Source of the DNA: Gammaproteobacteria bacterium
GTDB taxonomy: Bacteria > Pseudomonadota > Gammaproteobacteria > SZUA-21
Length of the DNA stretch: 34,589 nucleotides
Direction: 5' to 3'
Assembly: GCA_003233345.1 (NCBI GenBank)
Contig: QILK01000033.1
Coordinates: 1-34,589 of the forward strand
This document shows positions 25,185 to 33,529 of the stretch, in pieces. Each line of letters opens with the position of its first letter. Position 1 is the stretch's first letter. The notes under the pieces are model-generated. The model did no database searches. It was not told where the DNA came from and was given only the letters and a program-made list of their open reading frames with translations. A program made the translations under genes and the position numbers.

Positions 25185-25877
25185 TCAAACAATCTTATCA
25201 CGGATATAAACCGGCAGCGCCTCTTCGGGCGTTAACATCTTGCCATTGGCAAACTGTATTTTTGCCAGCAACGCAATATCGAGTGCGTTGGGGAACTTGT
25301 CCTCGAGCCACTGAAAGGCCAGTGATCCCGTTACTATTTCCGAGCGCTGTAAAAACTGCTGGTGGTAGGTGTCCCAGCCGGAACCAATACCTGTCCATTG
25401 CGCTATCGACGCTTGGGGCTCGGGTAAATCAATCGACTCAGGCGCGGACAGTTTTTCCTCTCCTATGCAACTAAGGTCATCAGCAGAAGATCCTTGAAAG
25501 CTCGCATAATAAACTTCACCCATACGTGCATCAATGGCCGACAAAACTTGGTTAGCACCCTGTAAGCGCATGGCAGTATGCGCCAAACTCGCCAGCGTGG
25601 ATATTGGAATGACCGGTAAGTCGGCACCCAATGCGATCCCTTGAGTAACACTGGCACCCAGGCGTACACCGGTAAAAGCCCCCGGCCCACATCCAAACGC
25701 TATGGCATCAAGCTGTTTTAAACTAATGCCACTTTCCGCCAGTAGTGATTCAATCATGGGTAAAATAATAACGCTATGTTGTCTAGGCGCAATCTGATAT
25801 TGAGAGTGAGCTTCATCATCGATTATCACCGTGGCAGAACAGGCTTCGGTACAGGTATCCAGTGCTAGCAAACGCAT
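25185..25877 (-). CDS. tsaB: tRNA threonylcarbamoyladenosine biosynthesis protein TsaB
   Basis: TsaB is the non-catalytic partner of TsaD and TsaE in making t6A at position 37 of ANN-decoding tRNAs. The ASKHA-fold N-terminus RLLALDTCTEACSATV is diagnostic. It is followed by ILPMIESLLAESGISLKQLD and FGCGPGAFTGVRLGASVTQG. From the ATG at 25877 the length is 230 (E. coli 231). The frame extends upstream by 56 codons into yoaA, which is not family sequence. It follows yoaA by 10 bases, the same adjacency as in E. coli. Confidence 0.95.
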   Translation of the reverse strand: MRLLALDTCTEACSATVIIDDEAHSQYQIAPRQHSVIILPMIESLLAESGISLKQLDAIAFGCGPGAFTGVRLGASVTQGIALGADLPVIPISTLASLAHTAMRLQGANQVLSAIDARMGEVYYASFQGSSADDLSCIGEEKLSAPESIDLPEPQASIAQWTGIGSGWDTYHQQFLQRSEIVTGSLAFQWLEDKFPNALDIALLAKIQFANGKMLTPEEALPVYIRDKIV

Positions 25878-25887
25878 AAGAAGATGC

Positions 25888-27873
25888 TCACAATATTTTA
25901 TTGGTGGCGTTAGTGATTTTCGAATCTGATTCCCTGACATCGTTTGGTATTTTATGACTAAGCGCAGTCTGTAAAAATCCGATCGCATCTTGCTCTGAAC
26001 GCGTTTGCTGCATTTCCGGAAGACTGCGCAAAAACACCTTGCCATAGGGTTTACTGGTCAACCGCGGATCACAGAGCATCATCACGCCCTGATCGTCGAT
26101 ATCGCGGATCAATCGACCTACACCCTGTTTTAGCGCAATAACAGCATGCGGTAACTGCAATTCCATAAACGGATTGCGCCCTTCTTTTCTAACTTTGCTT
26201 ATTCGCGCTTGTAACAATGGATCACTCGGGGAGGCAAAAGGCAGTTTATCGATGATGACACATGACAAAGCCTCGCCGCGAACATCGACACCTTCCCAAA
26301 AACTGTTGGTCGCTAGTAACAACGCTTCACCTGATAACCTGAACTTTTCCAGTAAATCATTTCTGGGTGCCTCGCCTTGCTTTAAGATACGCTTATGGGT
26401 CCGGTGCCGGATAATCGTCTCGGCCTCATTCAGTGCTCGATAGCTGGTAAACAGAAAAAATATTCCGCCGTTGCAAGCATTAATTATGGGTAAGGCTTTG
26501 TCGACAATCGCTTGAATATAAGGTTCTGTATTGGGCTCTGACGCGATTTCCGGTAAATAGAGTAACGCATTCTCCTGATAATTAAACGGACTTTCGAATT
26601 GCTTGCCAGCGTCGGCGTTCAACCCCAATTGCTTGGCAAAATGATCGAAGCCATTACCGATAGCCAGTGTCGCCGATGTAAACACCCAGGCGGCGTCATA
26701 ATCGGCGATCATATTCTGAAATTGTTGTGAGATATCCACCGGGGTCAGATTCCAGACAAAAGCACTGGCTTGTATATCAATCCAGCACACCGTTTGTGCC
26801 TGATCATGCTCACAAATATGTTGCAAACGTTTTAATAAAACATCGGTACGACTGGCACAATGTTGTAAAGATTTGCTGTTAACCGCCGCCTCGGCAAAAA
26901 AATCGTGTAACATTTCCAGTATCTGCTGTAGAGAACCGAATGCTTTTTTAACCGAGGGTTTATTTTTTAGGGTATCCCATATTTGCTTGCCAAAATGTCG
27001 GCCCAGCGCCAAGCGGAAGTTATTAACCGCCTTGCGCGCTTGCTCGGCGAGTTTGCTAAATTCAATGCTTTTACCCTGCGCGTTGATAAACTCGACTTCC
27101 ATATCGCGAATTAATTCACTCAGTTGTCGATAACTTAATGTCTCGCCAAAAAATACGGTCGCCACTTCGGGTAGCTGGTGCGCTTCGTCAATAATAAATG
27201 CCTCGGCACCCGGCAACAGTTCGCCAAAACCAATATCCCTGAGGAGCATATCGGCCATCAATAAATGATGATTAACCACGAGCACATCGGCTTTTTGCGC
27301 TTCGCGTCGGGCTTTGACCACATAACAGGAATCGTAATGACTACAATGCTGACCCGTGCAATTATCGACCGTCGATGTCACCAGCGGCCAAATTCTGGAA
27401 TCTTCTGAAATCTGGTTTAGCTCGGCAATATCACCCGACAGCGTACGTCCCGCCCAGTCGACAATCTCTTCCACATCGGCAACCAAGTCACGGTGACTAC
27501 CTGCCAGTTCACTTCTGGCGAGTTGCAAACGGTAAGAGCACAAGTAATTAGCGCGGCCCTTTAAAATTGCCACCTGAACCGGTAATTCCAGCGCCTCGCG
27601 CACCAGCGGCAAATCTTTCTGATAAAGCTGATCTTGCAACGTTTTGGTACCCGTGGAAATAATCACCTTTAATCCCGATAACAGCGCAGGAACCAAATAA
27701 GCGTAAGTTTTTCCGGTACCGGTGCCGGCTTCAACAATAAATGTTTCTTGGCTCAAAAATGCGTCATAAACCATTGCTGCCATTTGCTGTTGGGTTTTGC
27801 GCGCAGAAAAATTTGGCGTTAATTTCGAAATGGGCCCGTGGTCGTCAAGGGTTTCATAGGCAATGTTAGTCAT
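25888..27873 (-). CDS. yoaA: YoaA, XPD-like iron-sulfur DNA helicase
   Basis: YoaA is a superfamily 2, 5'-3' helicase of the DinG/XPD type involved in DNA damage tolerance; in E. coli it works with the HolC subunit of polymerase III. Walker A GTGTGKT is at residues 50-56 and the DEAH box at 229-232. Four cysteines at about 112, 172, 177 and 183 (YLCSY; NCTGQHCSHYDSCYV) would hold the 4Fe-4S cluster. The C-terminal motif QGVGRLIRDIDDQGVMMLCD is helicase motif VI. It has 661 residues, against 636 for E. coli YoaA. Adjacency to tsaB favours YoaA over DinG. Confidence 0.94.
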   Translation of the reverse strand: MTNIAYETLDDHGPISKLTPNFSARKTQQQMAAMVYDAFLSQETFIVEAGTGTGKTYAYLVPALLSGLKVIISTGTKTLQDQLYQKDLPLVREALELPVQVAILKGRANYLCSYRLQLARSELAGSHRDLVADVEEIVDWAGRTLSGDIAELNQISEDSRIWPLVTSTVDNCTGQHCSHYDSCYVVKARREAQKADVLVVNHHLLMADMLLRDIGFGELLPGAEAFIIDEAHQLPEVATVFFGETLSYRQLSELIRDMEVEFINAQGKSIEFSKLAEQARKAVNNFRLALGRHFGKQIWDTLKNKPSVKKAFGSLQQILEMLHDFFAEAAVNSKSLQHCASRTDVLLKRLQHICEHDQAQTVCWIDIQASAFVWNLTPVDISQQFQNMIADYDAAWVFTSATLAIGNGFDHFAKQLGLNADAGKQFESPFNYQENALLYLPEIASEPNTEPYIQAIVDKALPIINACNGGIFFLFTSYRALNEAETIIRHRTHKRILKQGEAPRNDLLEKFRLSGEALLLATNSFWEGVDVRGEALSCVIIDKLPFASPSDPLLQARISKVRKEGRNPFMELQLPHAVIALKQGVGRLIRDIDDQGVMMLCDPRLTSKPYGKVFLRSLPEMQQTRSEQDAIGFLQTALSHKIPNDVRESDSKITNATNKIL

Positions 27874-27957
27874 AGAGAAAACGAATTAGTTATCATAGTG
27901 GAAAGATAACACGAAAGCAGATAAAAAGCTTACTGGTAAAACAGCAAATAACGTCCG

Positions 27958-28458
27958 TCAGGATTGGTTGTCCCAAACATCGTCAGCCACTTCACCTTCT
28001 TCTCGAACCCATACCAAGCGACCGATAATTTTGAATTTAGCGACTGACATAGCACCCTTGCTATTCTGATTTTCTTTTACCGCAACCGCCTCGACCACTT
28101 CGTCCCGGCTGGCCTCATAAATCTCGCTGGTTTCAAAATCATCATTAAGTAATACCAACAACATCAAGTCCCAGTCACGACCAAGATTTAATTGTCCGAT
28201 ACGTTGACGGGCTTTTTGATCTTTAAATATTGCCCGGCCCTTAATCAGAATTTTAAGCCCTTGCCTTTCCCCTTCCGTGCCGGTAGCACTGAAGCCGGCA
28301 TCCTGATTATCACACATACTCAGACGTAAAAATCGCGCAGCATCATAAGCGGCAATTTCGCTGGTAATCCCCCCAATATTTTTACCGAGGGTATTGCGAA
28401 AATGCGCCGCAATTTGCCGTGTTTCTTTGTAGAGTTTATCCTTGTCGTAAACTGTCAT
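27958..28458 (-). CDS. DUF6998-like protein, possible nuclease-fold
   Basis: This is a 166-residue soluble protein. The central part AAYDAARFLRLSMCDNQDAG, then GERQGLKILIKGRAIF, follows the pattern 'DAA.LL.L...DAGYDA......KIQIKGR' that I associate with DUF6998 and related PD-(D/E)XK-like folds. The acid-x-lysine arrangement could be a nuclease-like core, but catalytic activity is only an inference. There is no signal peptide. It lies upstream of yoaA in the same direction with an 84-base gap, so it may be co-transcribed with this DNA-repair gene. The REPIN-like repeat lies just before its start. Confidence 0.7.
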   Translation of the reverse strand: MTVYDKDKLYKETRQIAAHFRNTLGKNIGGITSEIAAYDAARFLRLSMCDNQDAGFSATGTEGERQGLKILIKGRAIFKDQKARQRIGQLNLGRDWDLMLLVLLNDDFETSEIYEASRDEVVEAVAVKENQNSKGAMSVAKFKIIGRLVWVREEGEVADDVWDNQS

Positions 28459-28513
28459 ACGCGCTGACTAACAATTGCTAATAATTGTTCCAATAGTTAA
28501 GCTAGAAATTAAC

Positions 28514-28674
28514 GTAGCCCGGACTTCGCGCAGCGAACGCCGGGGAAAAGCATAACGCGCTTAAACTCAACCAAAATCCTACTGCCCTTTTAGAGGGAAT
28601 TTTTTAACACAGCCGCTTTTGTTGTGGTCGCCCCGTTCGTTTCCCCGGCGTTCGCTGCGCGAAGTCCGGGCTAC
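28514..28674. repeat. REPIN-like inverted pair of REP sequences
   Basis: Two 35-base arms, 28514-28548 and 28640-28674, are perfect reverse complements separated by 91 bases. Each arm begins (on its own strand) with GTAG, and then contains an internal hairpin, CCCGG..TTCGC...GCGAA..CCGGG. That is the layout of bacterial REP elements mobilised by RAYT transposases. It lies between the TPR lipoprotein gene and the DUF6998-like gene. No RAYT gene is in the window. Confidence 0.85.
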
Positions 28675-28690
28675 TCATTATACTATTCGT

Positions 28691-29209
28691 TTAAAAACTT
28701 TGAAGCTTGTTAATCCTGGCGTCAGCTCGGGAGACCCCGGGTATATCCCCGCGCGAATCACGAATATTTCGAATCAGTTGCCAATTATGTAACTTTAGTG
28801 ACGGGTTGTTACTAATAAATGAATTGGATTTGTGGGCTAGCGATTCAGCCAGTTGAAGTTGCTTCAGTTGGTAACGAATATCAGCAAGATTACTCCACAA
28901 AACCGCACTGCTTCTATCAATTTTAAGCGCACGCTCTAGTATTTCTGCGGCTGTCACTAACTTTCCAGCATTCGCATTACGCTTGGCACTTTGCATAAGA
29001 TGTTTAACCGCACTTTTTTGGCCACTGACGGCGACTGGATTTCTAACCGTCTCCGGTTGACCAGTACGACCCGATAAATCAACAACGGGCGTCCTCGGGG
29101 TATCAACAACACGTGGCTGACTGCCACCGCAACCCCATAGCCCTGTCACCAGAATCAATAATAAGAGTCTATACATAAAAAATCTTGAATTAATAATTGA
29201 ATTCATCAT
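28691..29209 (-). CDS. TPR lipoprotein, probable LpoP-type activator of PBP1b
   Basis: The 172-residue product has a signal peptide with a probable lipobox LWGC (C27), a proline/threonine-rich linker and a helical C-terminal part. That part reads as two tetratricopeptide repeats (about 65-135: AAEILERALKIDRSSAVLWS, NLADIRYQLKQLQLAESLAH). Its ATG overlaps the PBP1b stop codon (ATGA), so the two are translationally coupled. In Pseudomonas a TPR lipoprotein in the PBP1b operon, LpoP, activates PBP1b from the outer membrane. The same arrangement here suggests the same role, replacing enterobacterial LpoB. An alternative start at 29176 would shorten the signal peptide without changing the mature protein. 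Confidence 0.82.
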   Translation of the reverse strand: MMNSIINSRFFMYRLLLLILVTGLWGCGGSQPRVVDTPRTPVVDLSGRTGQPETVRNPVAVSGQKSAVKHLMQSAKRNANAGKLVTAAEILERALKIDRSSAVLWSNLADIRYQLKQLQLAESLAHKSNSFISNNPSLKLHNWQLIRNIRDSRGDIPGVSRADARINKLQSF

Positions 29210-31593
29210 TTAAATATCCTAAATATTCCGCCTCGACAAGAGGAGTCTTCTGACGGTATCTTACTTTTTTGAAAAGGTAATTGCACCGCACCACTACATT
29301 TTTCTGTCGTCACTAACCCATTTGCGGGATTCACCCAGCGAAACTCGATATCCCAATCTTCCTGGGGCCGTAAGTTTAACGCGACCGGAGTCAGATTTTT
29401 CATGGTCTCGCCCCAGACATGAAGGGCACCCGAACTTCCAGTTAACTGGGTACTGACATTTTTTCCATCTTTGGCCTGATCAATTCCCAACCAGACAACG
29501 CCCAGGTAGTTACCGGTAAATCCACTAAACCAGCTATCCCGGGAATTATCGGTTGTCCCGGTCTTTCCTGCAACATGGAATTCTTTAGGCAAATATCTAG
29601 CCATTCCCCTGCCCGTGCCCTCAGCAACGACCTTTTGCAAAATATAGTTTATCTGATAAATAGGACCAGGCGGTACAACACGTTCTATGACGGTAGGATT
29701 ACTGCTTAGTTTTTCACCCTTACTATTCATAATCGTACGAACAGTCCGCATTTGCGTATTAAAACCGCCGTTGGCAATCGTTTGATACATTTTTGCCACT
29801 TCTAATGGCGTCATACGTACGGCACCAAGTAATAATGAAGGATTTGCAGTAATCTTCTTCTTAATACCCAATTTATGGATAGTATCAATGACCTGATCAA
29901 GGCCAACTTCCAAACCCAATCGCGCTGTGGGAATATTATAGGAGTGCGCAAGCGACAAATATAAAGGAATGTCACCATGATTTTGCTTGTCATAGTTTTT
30001 TGGACTCCACTCAGTACCATTTTTAAAGGTAAAGGTAAATTCACTGTCGTCCAATAAGGTGGATGGGGTAAATGGCTGTTGGCTACGTGACTCGGTTTTA
30101 TCGCTTAGCAACGCTGCCAGATAAACGGCCGGTTTAATCAGTGAACCGATATGTCTTTTCGCTTTTAGTACCCGGTTGAATCCTGGATATTTCGGATTGC
30201 GATCGCCAACCACCGCCAGAACATCACCATCAGAATAACTGGTGATGATCATCGCCCCTTGGAGTTTGCCTTTTTCCAGTTTTTTTTCATCCTCCAGTTT
30301 AACAATCCACTTTTTCATCGCCGCTTCAGCATAATATTGCACAATCGGATCCAGCGTTGTATGAATTTTCAGCCCACCGGTAACCAGATCTTCATCTTTA
30401 TAATCACGACGCAATTGCTGGCGTATCAAATCAACAAACGCGGGATAGCTTTGTAAAATATGCTTGTTAGCCGTTTCCACACCGAGTGGTTTTTCTTTGG
30501 CGGTTAACATGGTTTCACGATCGATTACTTCCTGGTCGACCAGTACATCAAGTACCACATTGCGTCGCCGCAGTGCCCTGCCTGGATTACGCCGAGGGTT
30601 AAGTCTTGACGCGCCTTTAACCATCCCAACTAACAAGGCCATTTGCTGTAGCTCTAGGTCTTCGATATCCCGATTGAAATAAAATTTTGCTGCCAGACCA
30701 AATCCGTGTATTGCCCGACGCCCGTCCTGCCCAAGAAAAACCTCGTTAAGATAGGCCTCCATGATTTCGTCTTTTTCATAATGAACTTCAAGAAGAACGG
30801 CCATAATCATTTCATTGAATTTACGCTTCAATGTTTTTTCGGGTGTTAGAAAATAGTTTTTTGCCAATTGCTGGGTTAAGGTACTGCCACCCTGCCGGGT
30901 CTTTCCAGATCGAAAATTGTTCCACATCGCGCGGGCGATACCACGAAAACTGATACCAAAATGGGAATTAAAATTACGGTCTTCGACCGCCTTGAGAATA
31001 TCAGTCAGTAGCTTATAGGCACGTATTTTTCTCGCCGGGGCATCTGGCTTTGGCAATTTAATCAATTTTCTGTCTTCGTTATGCGACGGGAATATCTTGC
31101 CGATCAATACCGGATCCAAACGAATACTCTGGTCGATAGATTCATTGGTTTTGGAATCAACCAACGATAAAATGATATCGTTTTCGAGTTTTAATGTAAT
31201 ATGCTTTGAGGCCTGAGTCTCATCGGAAAACTGGAACTCGCGGGTCACGATGGCAATAGATTCGTTACTTATATTATAAGTACCTTCACGTTCCGGGTTA
31301 TCTTCAAGCTTATAACCCAAGCGATCCAGTTCGTATAACAGCGCATTGCGGCCAAGAGACTTACCAATATAGAGCTCTAAAGGGCGCGCAAAGACCTCCG
31401 CTGGTAACGCCCAACGTTTGCCTTCAAAATTCGCTCTGACATGATTATCCACATAAAAAACATACCCGGTTGCTACCACGGTAAACAATAATAGCGGATA
31501 CAACAAATATTTACTCAGCCACCATGACTTCCTGCTAGATTTTCGCTTACTACGTCCGGGACTCTTTTTACGCCTATGCCTTCGTCTTGCCAT
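29206..31593 (-). CDS. mrcB: Bifunctional penicillin-binding protein 1B
   Basis: A class A PBP polymerises glycan strands and cross-links them in the periplasm. After a basic cytoplasmic N-terminus and one membrane helix (about 27-48) comes a UB2H-like region, WALPAEVFARPLELYIG. The GT51 glycosyltransferase then shows EDRNFNSHFGISF (E204) and RQGGSTLTQQLAKN. The transpeptidase carries SLIK (S484-K487), SYN (551-553) and KTGTT (677-681). All catalytic motifs are intact in 795 residues. The UB2H-type region and the coupled lipoprotein identify it as PBP1b rather than PBP1a. AGGAAC precedes the ATG. Confidence 0.95.
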   Translation of the reverse strand: MARRRHRRKKSPGRSKRKSSRKSWWLSKYLLYPLLLFTVVATGYVFYVDNHVRANFEGKRWALPAEVFARPLELYIGKSLGRNALLYELDRLGYKLEDNPEREGTYNISNESIAIVTREFQFSDETQASKHITLKLENDIILSLVDSKTNESIDQSIRLDPVLIGKIFPSHNEDRKLIKLPKPDAPARKIRAYKLLTDILKAVEDRNFNSHFGISFRGIARAMWNNFRSGKTRQGGSTLTQQLAKNYFLTPEKTLKRKFNEMIMAVLLEVHYEKDEIMEAYLNEVFLGQDGRRAIHGFGLAAKFYFNRDIEDLELQQMALLVGMVKGASRLNPRRNPGRALRRRNVVLDVLVDQEVIDRETMLTAKEKPLGVETANKHILQSYPAFVDLIRQQLRRDYKDEDLVTGGLKIHTTLDPIVQYYAEAAMKKWIVKLEDEKKLEKGKLQGAMIITSYSDGDVLAVVGDRNPKYPGFNRVLKAKRHIGSLIKPAVYLAALLSDKTESRSQQPFTPSTLLDDSEFTFTFKNGTEWSPKNYDKQNHGDIPLYLSLAHSYNIPTARLGLEVGLDQVIDTIHKLGIKKKITANPSLLLGAVRMTPLEVAKMYQTIANGGFNTQMRTVRTIMNSKGEKLSSNPTVIERVVPPGPIYQINYILQKVVAEGTGRGMARYLPKEFHVAGKTGTTDNSRDSWFSGFTGNYLGVVWLGIDQAKDGKNVSTQLTGSSGALHVWGETMKNLTPVALNLRPQEDWDIEFRWVNPANGLVTTEKCSGAVQLPFQKSKIPSEDSSCRGGIFRIFK

Positions 31594-31909
31594 TTCAGTT
31601 CCTGTATAAAACTACTACAACATTACCACTGGTTGTTAAATTAACATGATTCATATTCTAGCATCCCTGAAGCTTGCTACCTGAAATCTCTTGCAAATCC
31701 CCGCTTCATTAAAACCCGTTTTAATAAGGGCTTATTTTACATGATTTAAGATTCGATGGCAGATCAGGTTGGGAAGATTTAGAGTAAGTGTGCAAAACGC
31801 CAGCAATATTACTTACAAGCATTGAGACCTTATTCAGTGATAATCTGGTAGTACATAGGAATGTAAGCAGCCATCCATCCCCATAGAGATGAATGGCACA
31901 AACTTTTGA
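31594..31909. other. Intergenic region upstream of PBP1b
   Basis: This 316-base region contains an imperfect hairpin at 31870-31897 (GCCATTCATC against GATGGATGGC on the minus strand), just after the 44-residue membrane protein gene. It may help end that transcript but lacks a T-run. I see no gene and no convincing promoter for PBP1b. Confidence 0.4.
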
Positions 31910-32044
31910 TTAGGCGCTTGCCAATAGAAGTACAACAAATGACAGAGCAACTGAGGAAACCACACCGACAAACAGACTCATAAATAAGCCAGTTAATGTA
32001 TCGCGAGCTAAACTAAGAGAAGGACTGGAATCTTGCTTTTTCAT
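31910..32044 (-). CDS. Tiny membrane protein (44 aa), unknown
   Basis: ATG at 32044 is preceded by AAGGTG. The 44 residues have a charged start (KKQDSSPSLSLARD) and one hydrophobic helix (GLFMSLFVGVVSSVALSFVV) ending at the C-terminus. It lies 15 bases downstream of a second small membrane protein gene. The two helices are alike (VGVVSSVALSF here, AGLTSSIALAL there), so they may be paralogues acting together. Small size makes coding status less certain, but two well-spaced ribosome binding sites in tandem support it. Confidence 0.65.
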   Translation of the reverse strand: MKKQDSSPSLSLARDTLTGLFMSLFVGVVSSVALSFVVLLLASA

Positions 32045-32059
32045 TGAATCACCTTATTT

Positions 32060-32299
32060 TTATGATTGTTTTAGTTTTATTGCTTTTTTATCCTGGTTTT
32101 TCTGGCGATCTGTTCCTTTTGATTCAGTGACTATCTTAGTATGATTTGCCCGAGTTGTCGATCCCTGTTGTGTATTTAATGGAACTAATGTGACACACAA
32201 GGCTAACGCGATGGACGATGTTAGGCCCGCAAGCAAGCCTAAAGTAACCCCTAGGCATTGGCTTGTTTTACTCCAGTGTTTGTTATGTGCATTGCTCAT
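32060..32299 (-). CDS. Small membrane protein (79 aa), unknown
   Basis: From the ATG at 32299, with AGAGGATAG upstream, the product starts SNAHNKHWSKTSQCLGVTLG. One membrane helix follows (about 16-40, including LLAGLTSSIALALCVTLV). It ends in a highly charged tail rich in Lys, Arg and Gln. The upstream extension of the frame has no ribosome binding site. It forms a two-gene unit with the 44-residue protein, divergent from pdsR. I do not recognise a family. Confidence 0.65.
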   Translation of the reverse strand: MSNAHNKHWSKTSQCLGVTLGLLAGLTSSIALALCVTLVPLNTQQGSTTRANHTKIVTESKGTDRQKNQDKKAIKLKQS

Positions 32300-32828
32300 C
32301 TTTCTATCCTCTAGACACCTGACTTCAATTCCCTTTAAAATCCCTTTTGCCACTAATACCAAACTGTAGAATAATTGTTTTCTACCATTTGATTTTTGCG
32401 GTCAGCAATAACCCAATGACAGTAAACACCTTACACAAATCGAGCCAGCGCAGCATCCATGCTAAAATCGAAATCCTTAATCTGCGCCAACAACTGCTTT
32501 CGATGGTTATATTAAACACCCGGCAAGTGGTGCTGAGGTTTGTATTCAATGGAAATATGAAGGTAAATTATGGCAACAATATGGCAATTTCTTCTAAGCT
32601 ATTGCCTGGAAAGAGTTTCTATACTATTGTTTGCCGACCAACCCAGGTTTTATTCGAAAATTTCAGGGGTTACATAACTGTTTGAGGATTCCAAAAAATA
32701 AAATCCATCTAAACTCTAAAGGATAGGTTCTGTAACATAACGCGTTAGAAAATTTGTAATCAGGCAGGATTGTTCCGACCATCCTGCAAATCAATTCACA
32801 GCGGCAAAATATTTCACAGATATAAACT
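32300..32828. other. Intergenic region upstream of pdsR with a possible coding remnant
   Basis: About 530 bases between divergent genes. On the plus strand, 32481-32597 reads APTTAFDGYIKHPASGAEVC, then IQWKYEGKLWQQYGNFF and a stop. It looks protein-like but has no start codon, so it may be the end of a broken gene. The overlapping 112-codon frame 32347-32685 looks less like protein. No clear pdsR promoter was found. Confidence 0.35.
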
Positions 32829-33521
32829 ATGGCTAAACGAATCGCAATTGTAGAAGATGAACCGGCTATTCGCGAAAATTACGCGGATGTGCTTCGTAAA
32901 CAAGGATATGAAGTACTGACTTTTAGTAACCGGAAACAGGCCATGGAGGCCTTTAGAACCCGGTTACCCGACCTGGCTTTACTCGATATCGGTCTTGAGG
33001 ATGAGATCGACGGTGGCTTTGAACTCTGTCGCGAACTCAGAACGATGTCCGTTATATTACCCATTATTTTTCTGACCGCCAGAGACAGTGATTTTGATGT
33101 CATTTCCGGCCTAAGACTTGGCGCTGACGATTACTTAACCAAGGATATCGGTCTTCCGCACTTGTCGGCGAGAATTGCGGCACTGTTCCGCCGCACACAA
33201 GCACTCAGCGCGCCTCCTGAAAAAGAGTTATTGGTGCAACACGGTAAATTATGTATGGATTTAAACCGCTTTAACGTCACTTGGGAAAAGCAACCGGTTG
33301 ATTTAACCCTGACCGAATTCTGGCTGGTACACGCACTCGCACGTTACCCCGGTCATGTCAAAAACCGCGATCAGCTAATGCAGGAATCCAATGTTGTGGT
33401 TGATGACAGTACCATCACTTCGCATATCAAACGAATCCGTAAAAAATTTGCCGTTGTTGATGCGGAATTTGATGCAATCGAGACGGTGTATGGTATGGGG
33501 TATCGCTGGCTAGGTGATTAA
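32829..33521 (+). CDS. pdsR: Response regulator of the proteobacterial dedicated sortase system
   Basis: An OmpR-type regulator of 230 residues. The receiver domain has the acidic pair in IVEDEPAIRENYAD (residues 7-20), the phospho-acceptor D53 in LALLDIGLEDE and the conserved lysine in DDYLTKDI. The winged-helix DNA-binding domain spans about 135-228 (LTLTEFWLVHALARYPGHVK, ending TVYGMGYRW). The N-terminal MAKRIAIVEDEPAIRENYAD, the LEDEIDGG insertion and the kinase that follows match the PdsR family, found with a class of sortase, its dedicated target and an OmpA-like protein. Those genes are not in the window. pdsS begins 8 bases after its stop codon. Confidence 0.9.
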   Translation: MAKRIAIVEDEPAIRENYADVLRKQGYEVLTFSNRKQAMEAFRTRLPDLALLDIGLEDEIDGGFELCRELRTMSVILPIIFLTARDSDFDVISGLRLGADDYLTKDIGLPHLSARIAALFRRTQALSAPPEKELLVQHGKLCMDLNRFNVTWEKQPVDLTLTEFWLVHALARYPGHVKNRDQLMQESNVVVDDSTITSHIKRIRKKFAVVDAEFDAIETVYGMGYRWLGD

Positions 33522-33529
33522 CATAACCA

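Noticed and set aside
25027-25209. Plus-strand 60-codon frame before tsaB
   Set aside because: No ribosome binding site, no motif, and it runs into the end of tsaB on the other strand.
25878-26045. Upstream extension of tsaB into yoaA
   Set aside because: The 56 extra codons are a shadow of yoaA and the TsaB family begins at the chosen methionine.
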